From NCBI GenBank assembly GCA_001791115.1, contig MGDZ01000049.1:1-19328 (forward strand): a stretch of 19,328 bases of DNA, written 5' to 3'. The notes below the pieces were generated by a model. The model worked only from the letters and a program-made list of their open reading frames with translations. It did no database searches and was not told the origin of the DNA. A program made the position numbers and the translations under genes. The DNA is from Candidatus Uhrbacteria bacterium RIFCSPHIGHO2_02_FULL_57_19. GTDB lineage: Bacteria; Patescibacteriota; Patescibacteriia; 2-12-FULL-57-11. Shown in pieces: positions 14,094-19,328 of the stretch (position 1 is the first letter of the stretch; each line of letters begins with the position of its first letter).

Positions 14094-15515
14094 ATGAAGC
14101 GCACGAAGATTGTCGCAACGATCGGACCGGCCTCGAAGGATTCCAAGGTTCTCGAGGCCATGATTCGTTCTGGGATGAATGTGGCTCGGCTCAATATGAG
14201 CCATGGGACGCAGGCCGATCATCGGAAATTGTTTGCCGCGGTGCGAGGCGCGGCGCGCAAGCTCGGTGAGCCGGTGGCCATTTTGGCTGATCTCCAGGGT
14301 CCCAAGATCCGCGTGGGAGATTTGCCAAAAGAAGGCGTGCAATTAAAAAATGGCGCGATTGCGACCTTCACTACCGGCGCGGCTGGGGCCGGAAAAATTC
14401 CGGTCGGATACAAGCGCCTTCACCGCGATGTCAAAAAAGGGGACAGGATACTTTTGGATGACGGGTTGCTCGAAGTCGAGGTGCGGGAGGTGCGCGGGCG
14501 CGATATCGCGACCAAAATCATCACTGGCGGATTGCTCACCTCTCACAAGGGAATGAACTGCCCCACCGCCTCGCTCTCGGTTTCGGCCCTGACCCCCAAA
14601 GACAAGGCCGACGCCAAATTCGCGGTTTCTCTGGGCGTGGATTTCATCGCCTTGTCCTTTGTCCGTCGGGCATCTGACGTACGCGCTCTGCGAAAGATCA
14701 TCACGGCCGCCGAGAAATCAAAAAAAGGTCCGCCGATCATGATCATAGTAAAAATAGAAAAACACGAAGCCCTTAGAAATTTTAACGAAATATTGCGCGA
14801 AACCGACGCGGTGATGGTGGCTCGCGGTGATTTGGCGGTGGAGACGCCGGCCGCCGAAGTTCCGCTCCATCAGAAAACCATCATCGGCAAATGCCTGGCC
14901 GCGGCCAAACCAGCCATCGTCGCCACCCAGATGCTCGACTCGATGACGAGAAATCCCCGGCCGACCCGGGCCGAGGTCTCGGACGTGGCCAACGCGGTTA
15001 TTGATCACACCGACGCGGTGATGCTTTCCGGGGAGAGCGCCACTGGAAAATTTCCGGTGGAGGCGGTAAGAACTCTGGCCTCGGTAGCCGAGAAGACCGA
15101 GTCCTCGGTTTTTGACGATTTGGCCGTGACCGTCAGCCGCGGCGACTCCAATGACACCGAAGAGATCGTCGGGGAAACGGCCGGCCTGTTGGCCAGGACG
15201 ACTAAGGCGACCGCCATTGTCGCCGCCTCGCTTACCGGCGAGACAGCCAGGCAGATTTCCCGTTTTCGTCCGGAACTGCCGGTGTATGTGGCTGCCTCCG
15301 AAGAGCGCGTTCTCCGTCAGATGAACCTTTCTTGGGGGATCAGGCCTTTTTTACTGCCTCTCATTCGCCCCGCTAAGCGGGGAGAAATAGGCGAGCGGGC
15401 GCTCTTGGTACTCCGCAAAATCCGGAAGATTAAAAAGGGCGACCGGGTCATTCTCATTTCAGGAGAACCAGGAGTTCCCGGCGGCACTAACACGGTTTCC
15501 ATGGTGACTATTTGA
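14094..15515 (+). CDS. pyk: Pyruvate kinase
   Basis: A 473-aa enzyme that converts phosphoenolpyruvate and ADP to pyruvate and ATP, the last step of glycolysis. The A domain starts with RTKIVATIGPAS; the B domain follows DLQGPKIRVGD. Active-site residues are present: Lys220 and Glu222 in IIVKIEK, the RGD motif at 244-246, and Thr278 in VATQMLDSM. The C-terminal regulatory domain (about 350-473) includes TKATAIVAASLTGETARQIS and the tail GTNTVSMVTI. Small departures from the usual consensus are IEK for IEN, RGDLAVE for RGDLGVE, and MNCPTASLSVSALTPKD for the usual N-L-P loop. None removes a catalytic residue. It is last in the nrdR-htrA-pyk run and is followed by a strong hairpin. Confidence 0.97.
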   Translation: MKRTKIVATIGPASKDSKVLEAMIRSGMNVARLNMSHGTQADHRKLFAAVRGAARKLGEPVAILADLQGPKIRVGDLPKEGVQLKNGAIATFTTGAAGAGKIPVGYKRLHRDVKKGDRILLDDGLLEVEVREVRGRDIATKIITGGLLTSHKGMNCPTASLSVSALTPKDKADAKFAVSLGVDFIALSFVRRASDVRALRKIITAAEKSKKGPPIMIIVKIEKHEALRNFNEILRETDAVMVARGDLAVETPAAEVPLHQKTIIGKCLAAAKPAIVATQMLDSMTRNPRPTRAEVSDVANAVIDHTDAVMLSGESATGKFPVEAVRTLASVAEKTESSVFDDLAVTVSRGDSNDTEEIVGETAGLLARTTKATAIVAASLTGETARQISRFRPELPVYVAASEERVLRQMNLSWGIRPFLLPLIRPAKRGEIGERALLVLRKIRKIKKGDRVILISGEPGVPGGTNTVSMVTI

Positions 15516-15524
15516 TGAAACTAA

Positions 15525-15551
15525 AACACCCACCACTAAGTGGTGGGTGTT
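15525..15551. terminator. Bidirectional terminator hairpin between convergent pyk and the DoxX-like gene
   Basis: AACACCCACCAC and GTGGTGGGTGTT pair perfectly around a 3-nt loop (TAA). On the plus strand the downstream tract is weak (TGATTTATTA). On the minus strand the hairpin is followed by TTTTAGTTTC, so it may serve the minus-strand gene better. Its place between converging stops (15515 and 15565) fits shared use. Confidence 0.85.
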
Positions 15552-15564
15552 GATTTATTAGGGA

Positions 15565-16251
15565 TCAGGCCTTTTTTCTGGAGAGAAGCGCCGAGAGCCA
15601 GATGTAGGAGAGGACCATCTCGCTCCAGAACATAACCATATTGCTGCCTTTGGTGCCTGGACCGGTCCAGCCGGCGGCCAGATAGAAGTTGGCGTTCATC
15701 AGCGCGCCGCCAAGAAGCGCCAGGGCGCAGAGGATCAAGACCCAGCGTCGGGCGGCGGCAGTTTTAACGCAGAGATAGCCGCAGATGGAGCCGGCTAAGA
15801 CCAGGGCAATGGCCACTTGGCTCCATTCCACGGTGTAGGCGAAGGCCTGGGCATTGGGGATGGCCACGCCGGTGAGAAAATCCTTGTACCAAGGGAAGGG
15901 ATTTTTGCTGGCGAAGAACCCTAGTGTTTGGGCGATGCCGCTTACAAAATCCGGGCTTGATACTTTTCCCCACCCAGCGTTCCACCATTCATAGGCCAAC
16001 ACGCCTTGGACCCCAAGCAGGCCGAGGAGATAGAGAGATTCGGATTTAAGGACGTCGGCCGAGGACTTCATCCCCAGACGGGCGTACAGCGGACAGCTCG
16101 AGGTTAGACACTCAAGAAGCGCGTAGATTCCGGCAATGGTTGCCAGCACCCTGGCTAAGGGGTGCGTGAATAGCACCAGGGCGGCGAAGATAAGGAACGC
16201 CCCGAGCAGGAACCGAACCAATCGGTCGAACGCTCGGAGATTAGGTTTCAT
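15565..16251 (-). CDS. Membrane protein: DUF2892-like N-terminus joined to a DoxX/DoxD-like domain
   Basis: I start it at 16251 (228 aa) because AGGAGG at 16265-16260 lies 8 nt upstream; the ATG at 16257 would sit only 2 nt from that site. Residues 1-62 resemble DUF2892 (YgaP-type membrane domain): basic NLRAFDRLVRFLLG, two hydrophobic stretches, then the C-P motif SSCPLYARLGM. Residues about 70-228 resemble DoxX/DoxD (small subunit of thiosulfate:quinone oxidoreductase and relatives), with the helix containing GVLAYEWWNAGWGK, the NPFPWYKDFL loop, and the ALMNANFYLAAG helix. About six membrane helices are visible in total. A role in thiol or quinone redox chemistry at the membrane is an inference from family membership; the substrate is unknown. 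It has a good extended -10 promoter and converges on pyk. Confidence 0.85.
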   Translation of the reverse strand: MKPNLRAFDRLVRFLLGAFLIFAALVLFTHPLARVLATIAGIYALLECLTSSCPLYARLGMKSSADVLKSESLYLLGLLGVQGVLAYEWWNAGWGKVSSPDFVSGIAQTLGFFASKNPFPWYKDFLTGVAIPNAQAFAYTVEWSQVAIALVLAGSICGYLCVKTAAARRWVLILCALALLGGALMNANFYLAAGWTGPGTKGSNMVMFWSEMVLSYIWLSALLSRKKA

Positions 16252-16259
16252 GAACATAT

Positions 16260-16265
16260 CCTCCT
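16260..16265 (-). promoter_or_regulatory. Shine-Dalgarno site deciding the DoxX-like start
   Basis: The minus strand reads AGGAGG with 8 nt to the ATG at 16251. It places the start at the second of two nearby ATGs. None of the plus-strand genes has a comparably good site. Confidence 0.88.
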
Positions 16266-16303
16266 ATGTTAGATGAATAATGAATTATGGATTGACGGTT
16301 AAC

Positions 16304-16312
16304 ATTATACCA
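16304..16312 (-). promoter_or_regulatory. Extended -10 promoter for the DoxX-like gene
   Basis: The minus strand reads TGGTATAAT, a perfect TATAAT preceded by the TGn extension. No convincing -35 box stands 17 bp upstream, which is usual for extended -10 promoters. The leader would be about 45 nt and contains the AGGAGG site. Confidence 0.75.
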
Positions 16313-16334
16313 TATGTTGTCAGATGGGGCATCA

Positions 16335-16368
16335 GAAAACTGCGTCACTGGGAGGTGGCGCAGTTTTC
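16335..16368 (-). terminator. Hairpin after tRNA-Asp, probable terminator
   Basis: GAAAACTGCGTCAC (16335-16348) and GTGGCGCAGTTTTC (16355-16368) form a 14-bp stem with one G-T pair and a 6-nt loop. Read on the minus strand it begins 15 nt after the tRNA 3' end, and its far arm ends in TTTTC, as in many tRNA terminators. It also separates the tRNA from the DoxX-like promoter. Confidence 0.7.
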
Positions 16369-16383
16369 AAATATTTATTCATT

Positions 16384-16461
16384 TGGCGGGCCGGACGGGA
16401 TTCGAACCCGCGATCTTCGCCGTGACAGGGCGACGTGTTAACCGGGCTACACCACCGGCCC
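16384..16461 (-). tRNA. tRNA-Asp(GTC): tRNA-Asp (anticodon GTC)
   Basis: Read on the minus strand, the gene begins GGGCCGG and ends CCGGCCC-G-CCA, a perfect 7-bp acceptor stem with an encoded CCA end. The anticodon stem TCGCC/GGCGA encloses the loop CTGTCAC, giving anticodon GTC (Asp). The T arm GCGGG-TTCGAAT-CCCGT is canonical. Length is 78 nt including CCA. It lies alone between two minus-strand protein genes with its own terminator. Confidence 0.97.
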
Positions 16462-16472
16462 AAAGTGAAAGG

Positions 16473-16501
16473 ACAATAACATGAAAAGAAAATACGGACA
16501 A
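16473..16501 (-). promoter_or_regulatory. Possible promoter of tRNA-Asp
   Basis: On the minus strand TTGTCC, a 17-bp spacer and TATTGT (with a TGT extension) stand 11 nt before the tRNA 5' end. Each box matches the consensus at four of six positions. The position is right for a short tRNA leader. Confidence 0.45.
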
Positions 16502-16517
16502 GACAAGGTGTGGAAAC

Positions 16518-16555
16518 AAAAAAACGAGAGACGGAGTGTTGGCTCGGGTCTCTCG
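16518..16555 (-). terminator. Rho-independent terminator of the LysM/zinc-finger gene
   Basis: On the minus strand CGAGAGAC (16555-16548) pairs with GTCTCTCG (16532-16525) and is followed at once by seven T (16524-16518). This is a textbook intrinsic terminator, about 50 nt after the stop of the 872-aa gene and before the tRNA promoter. Confidence 0.88.
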
Positions 16556-16590
16556 CTGGTGTTCGTTGTTTTCAATCCCTGGGTCGGTCG

Positions 16591-16607
16591 GTGCCGCGAC
16601 GCGGCAC
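16591..16607 (-). other. Small GC-rich hairpin directly after the LysM/zinc-finger stop
   Basis: GTGCCGC (16591-16597) and GCGGCAC (16601-16607) form a 7-bp stem with a 3-nt loop, starting 1 nt past the stop codon on the minus strand. No T-run follows, so it is probably a 3' RNA-stability element rather than the terminator itself. Confidence 0.5.
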
Positions 16608-16608
16608 T

Positions 16609-19227
16609 TCAGTCGCCTTGGGATTGCCTCCGTTTGCCTGATGCCCCGATGTTCTCGGGATGCGCCCGCTTGAGGTGGCGCGAGAGGTGATCACTTTGGA
16701 TGATCACCGGCGGCTGGCAGAGGTGGCACTCGAGGTGGCCTCTGCGCAGGTGCTCTCTCCAAGTGGCCTTGTCGAATTCCTTGGCGCCGCAAGGACAGTC
16801 AATAAGCCGAATGCCCTTGACCACCATCGCCGTGGTTTTGGCCTTGAGCAGCTCGTCTTTGACGGGCCGAAGGTCCAATTCCTCGAGGTTAAAAGCCGTT
16901 TTGTGCGCCGTGACTCCGGCACCGTTGTCGCCTTTGGGGATGATCTCGGTTATGGCCCGGTGATCCTCGAGGTGTTGTTCTCGCTCGTCGCGAGCAACAA
17001 TCGCCTCGCAACCGGGCCAGACGCACATGTACCCCGATTCGCCTGACTTTGGCAGAACCTTGAAGTACGCGTCCAGATCCACATCCACGCCATCGGTGGC
17101 GTGGAATACCCGCATCTTGGCCGTCGAGGGAGTTCTGGCGAAGGGCTCTCTTGCCTCGTTCGTTACTGTTCCCTTCGGTTTGACCATGAGCGGATTCGGA
17201 CCGTACGAGGTCAGCTCGCGCACCAGATCGTCAGACACGGCCAAGGTTCCGACCTTGGGCTGATCCTGATCTTCCTCGAGCTCGGCGTGTTCGGTCAGGT
17301 CCACGGCGCCAGCTGCTTCGATCAAGCTCTCGAAAGGCGGTGGAGGCGTCTTGCGACGCTCACCATCTTCGCTCACCGCCGGCAGAGGCAGTGGTGGAGT
17401 GGTGATCCGCTTGCGCTCGGGCTGGGGAACGGATTTCGGTTGCGCTTCGGCATCGGCAGCCTTCTTTCGGAAGAAGGCAATCTCCTGCTCGGCGCTTTCG
17501 CGCACCTCATCCAGCTCGCGACGGCGCTTTTCCGCGAGTTCCGCGACGCCTCGAGTTGCTCTCTCGACCCCGTTTTCGAGGTCTTGGATCCTCGCTCCCA
17601 GCTCGTCGCCGCGTTTTGTTGCTTCCCCGAGTTGGCTGTAGAGAGAGCTTCTCTCCTTCTGCCAGTCGAGGTGGGCATCGGCCAAGGCGTCAGCGTCAGC
17701 ATCTGCCTTTTTGAAGCCCTCGAGCTGGTTTCTAAGGACGTCGAGTTCGCCGTTCAGACGGACGTTCTCGTCCTTGACTCCTTTGAGCTGTTCCAGGCCT
17801 TGGGCGAGCAGAGCGATCTGCTCACCTTGTCTCGCGACATGCTGGCGCAGGGATTCCAGCTCGCTTGACTGTTCTTGGCGGAGTTTCCGGCCCTGCGCCA
17901 GCTCGCCCTCGAGGCTTTGCTTATCATCCTCGAGAGAAGCTGTCCCGATCTCCGTCCGATTCAGCTGTCCCCGGAGGTCGCTGATCGTCGCCTCATACTC
18001 GGCCCTCTGCTTTTCGAGAGCCGAGCCAAGGGCTTCATCTTCTTGCATTGCTCGTCGGCCGATCTCCGACTGGAATCGTGTCTCTCCGATTTTCCGGTCG
18101 CTTTCGGCCTGCTCAAGCTGATGCCGCTGATCGGCAGTTTCTTGGCGCAGACGGTCAGCCACGGACGCGGCGTCCTGAAGCTTACTCTGGAGCCCGTCGC
18201 GTTCGGTGGCGATTTTCATCGCCTGTCCATCCAGTTCCACTGCCTTGCGGAGGTAGGCGCGCTTGGCCTTGTCGGCCTCGGTTTTCGCCTGCTCGGCCTC
18301 GGCCAGCTTGGCATCGAGGTCTTTGACGCGATCCTTGGCCGCCAGCTCGTGGATGCTGATGGAGCCCTTTTTGGCCTCCAGCTCTTTTTGGAGAGCTTCC
18401 CGCTCGCCAGCCAGCTCTTGTCGGATATTTCCGACCTCTTGGCTGGCCTTTTCGGACTCGACCTGAAGATCGGCGATTAGCCGATTCTTCCGGCGGCTGG
18501 TCACACTCACCCAGAGCAAGGCCAAGGCAAAGGCGCCAAGTCCAATGCTCAAGGCAGTGGCGAGTGTCTTGTTGTAAGACTGGCTCGGCACGCGCTTGAC
18601 CACCACTCGCGCCGCGGGCTGTTCGCGCTTGGCGGCGCGGAGCGCCTTCTCGAGCGTCTCCTCGGCTCGGGAATGCTCTCTGCGTTCGCGGGCGAGTTTC
18701 CCTCGCAGGGCGGAGACATCCGCGCGGACTTTTTTGAGTTCGCGGGCGTGCTTTCGCTTGAGGGAAGCAATCTCCGCTCGCGCTTCACTCAATTCCTTGG
18801 ATGACTGGAGAACGCTTGACCTGGTCTGGGTCGTTTCCTGCTGGGCCATGAGCTGGGCTTGCAGGTCGCTCACCGTGGCGTTCAAACCCTCGATCGTGCG
18901 GTTCAGACCTTCCACCTGCCCGGCGCGCTCCTCGATCGCAGTACGCGACTCGGGGATGGTCAGGGTCCTGCCCGCCACCAGGTAGCTCCGAGGACGGAGA
19001 CAGAGGGTGAAGGTGCCGAACCTGCCGATCACCGTCTTGGTGCTTCGACAGACGCCGGGGATCTTTCCCGGGTTGGCATCCTTGAGCTCACCCAGAGTGA
19101 CCCCATGGTCGCGGAGGAGTTGGGAAATGGTGTCCCCCGGCTTCACCGTGTAGGTCGTGTCGGCCTTGGCCGCCGACGCCACGGTGAGGATGGCGAAGAC
19201 GACGCTGATCATGACCGTGCGCTTCAT
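16609..19227 (-). CDS. Predicted trans-envelope protein: signal peptide, LysM, coiled coil, membrane helix, long coiled coil, C2H2-like zinc fingers
   Basis: An 872-aa protein. The start at 19227 is set by AAGGAG (19239-19234), 6 nt upstream; the open frame to 19314 upstream is not needed. Residues 1-22 look like a signal peptide with an AKA|D cleavage site. Residues about 25-92 are a LysM domain (YTVKPGDTISQLL ... LVAGRTLTIP) with an insert holding C60 and C76, expected to bind peptidoglycan. Residues 96-203 are coiled coil, 221-243 a membrane helix followed by basic SRRKNR, and about 246-660 a long charged coiled coil. A Pro-rich segment follows (KTPPPPF). Three Cys/His motifs end the protein: C735, C740, H752, H756; C811, C813, H826, H831; C834, C837, H847, H851 (also H856). 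By topology, LysM should be outside and the zinc fingers inside. Each part is familiar; I know no named family with this combination. Function is unknown. Confidence 0.85.
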   Translation of the reverse strand: MKRTVMISVVFAILTVASAAKADTTYTVKPGDTISQLLRDHGVTLGELKDANPGKIPGVCRSTKTVIGRFGTFTLCLRPRSYLVAGRTLTIPESRTAIEERAGQVEGLNRTIEGLNATVSDLQAQLMAQQETTQTRSSVLQSSKELSEARAEIASLKRKHARELKKVRADVSALRGKLARERREHSRAEETLEKALRAAKREQPAARVVVKRVPSQSYNKTLATALSIGLGAFALALLWVSVTSRRKNRLIADLQVESEKASQEVGNIRQELAGEREALQKELEAKKGSISIHELAAKDRVKDLDAKLAEAEQAKTEADKAKRAYLRKAVELDGQAMKIATERDGLQSKLQDAASVADRLRQETADQRHQLEQAESDRKIGETRFQSEIGRRAMQEDEALGSALEKQRAEYEATISDLRGQLNRTEIGTASLEDDKQSLEGELAQGRKLRQEQSSELESLRQHVARQGEQIALLAQGLEQLKGVKDENVRLNGELDVLRNQLEGFKKADADADALADAHLDWQKERSSLYSQLGEATKRGDELGARIQDLENGVERATRGVAELAEKRRRELDEVRESAEQEIAFFRKKAADAEAQPKSVPQPERKRITTPPLPLPAVSEDGERRKTPPPPFESLIEAAGAVDLTEHAELEEDQDQPKVGTLAVSDDLVRELTSYGPNPLMVKPKGTVTNEAREPFARTPSTAKMRVFHATDGVDVDLDAYFKVLPKSGESGYMCVWPGCEAIVARDEREQHLEDHRAITEIIPKGDNGAGVTAHKTAFNLEELDLRPVKDELLKAKTTAMVVKGIRLIDCPCGAKEFDKATWREHLRRGHLECHLCQPPVIIQSDHLSRHLKRAHPENIGASGKRRQSQGD

Positions 19228-19233
19228 GTCTCG

Positions 19234-19239
19234 CTCCTT
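19234..19239 (-). promoter_or_regulatory. Shine-Dalgarno site deciding the LysM/zinc-finger start
   Basis: The minus strand reads AAGGAG with 6 nt to the ATG at 19227, directly ahead of a signal peptide. This rejects the longer reading that starts at 19314. Confidence 0.85.
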
Positions 19240-19248
19240 CCCCCTTTT

Positions 19249-19315
19249 GCGGGGCTGTGTTGTTTGGCCCCGCGAAAGCGGAGAACTGTTTGTTGTTGAC
19301 GTGCAAAATGTCAAC
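19249..19315 (-). promoter_or_regulatory. Leader hairpin and upstream palindrome of the LysM/zinc-finger gene
   Basis: GCGGGGC (19249-19255) and GCCCCGC (19267-19273) form a 7-bp stem with an 11-nt loop just upstream of the ribosome site. Further upstream GTTGAC (19295-19300) and GTCAAC (19310-19315) form an inverted repeat with a 9-nt spacer. On the minus strand this includes TTGACA, a perfect -35 box, but the position 17 bp on (AAACAG) is a poor -10. It may be an operator overlapping a promoter. Confidence 0.4.
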
Positions 19316-19328
19316 GATCAAGCTCAAA

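Noticed and set aside
16481..16690. Small plus-strand frame starting with MKRKYGQDKVWK after a weak AAAGGA
   Set aside because: It runs through the terminator of the minus-strand gene and into antisense of its coding region; no recognisable protein.
16609..16900. Eukaryotic contamination suggested by C2H2-like fingers
   Set aside because: The same frame carries a bacterial signal peptide, LysM, Shine-Dalgarno site and intrinsic terminator, so it is bacterial.
17101..17868. Plus-strand open frame of 255 codons opposite the LysM/zinc-finger gene
   Set aside because: It is the shadow of charged coiled-coil codons on the minus strand, with no ribosome site or domain.
19228..19314. Upstream extension of the LysM/zinc-finger gene
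   Set aside because: It would bury the signal peptide behind 29 polar residues and run through the leader hairpin; AAGGAG sits correctly before 19227.
1..19328. Recoded TGA (as in Gracilibacteria and SR1)
   Set aside because: TGA is used as a proper stop in the 354-aa gene, ybeY, pyk and the 97-aa gene, and conserved proteins contain no internal TGA.

Overview
The window reads as a GC-rich bacterial chromosome fragment, most likely from a Patescibacteria (CPR / 'Candidatus Parcubacteria'-type) genome. The evidence is indirect. The genes are small and tightly packed. Three consecutive membrane-anchored proteins end in thrombospondin type 3 (TSP3) calcium-binding repeats, one of them with an N-terminus (MFDQPPSNLPVEDIL) of a kind I associate with Parcubacteria. 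CCTGCC/GGCAGG palindromes sit between genes. There is also a very long cysteine-rich mosaic surface protein carrying a pilin-like insert. The standard code fits throughout: TGA ends the 354-aa, ybeY and pyk frames. No 16S gene is present, so the lineage is an inference.

Layout, left to right. Bases 1-5682 (+) hold the 3' part of a giant surface protein whose frame is open through the left edge. It contains two clusters of DUF4215-type cysteine repeats, an SbsA-like Ig domain, a pseudopilin-like module and a C-terminal von Willebrand A domain. Bases 5686-8394 (+) hold three single-pass proteins ending in or containing TSP3 repeats, each with a different linker. They are separated by a 4 x 10-bp TAACC array and by a 75-bp dispersed-type palindrome. 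Bases 8391-9148 hold ybeY and dgkA, each joined to its upstream neighbour by an ATGA overlap. Bases 9256-11902 hold ftsA and ftsZ, split by a composite hairpin/terminator and a good sigma70-type promoter for ftsZ. Bases 12024-15515 hold nrdR, a small membrane protein, an HtrA-family protease and pyruvate kinase, with 1-13 nt between genes, closed by a terminator.

The right part is on the minus strand and converges on pyk: a DUF2892/DoxX-like membrane protein (16251-15565), tRNA-Asp(GTC) (16461-16384), and an 872-aa protein (19227-16609). The last has a signal peptide, LysM, coiled coil, one membrane segment, a second long coiled coil and three C-terminal Cys/His zinc-finger-like motifs. Both minus-strand protein genes have canonical Shine-Dalgarno sites, whereas I see none at a good distance before the plus-strand genes.

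Taken together, the window combines an envelope/surface block, a cell-division block with envelope lipid recycling (dgkA, ftsA, ftsZ), a housekeeping block (nrdR, htrA, pyk) and a predicted trans-envelope protein. The best candidates for something undescribed are the predicted LysM-membrane-coiled-coil-zinc-finger protein and the giant mosaic protein with its downstream TSP3 proteins.
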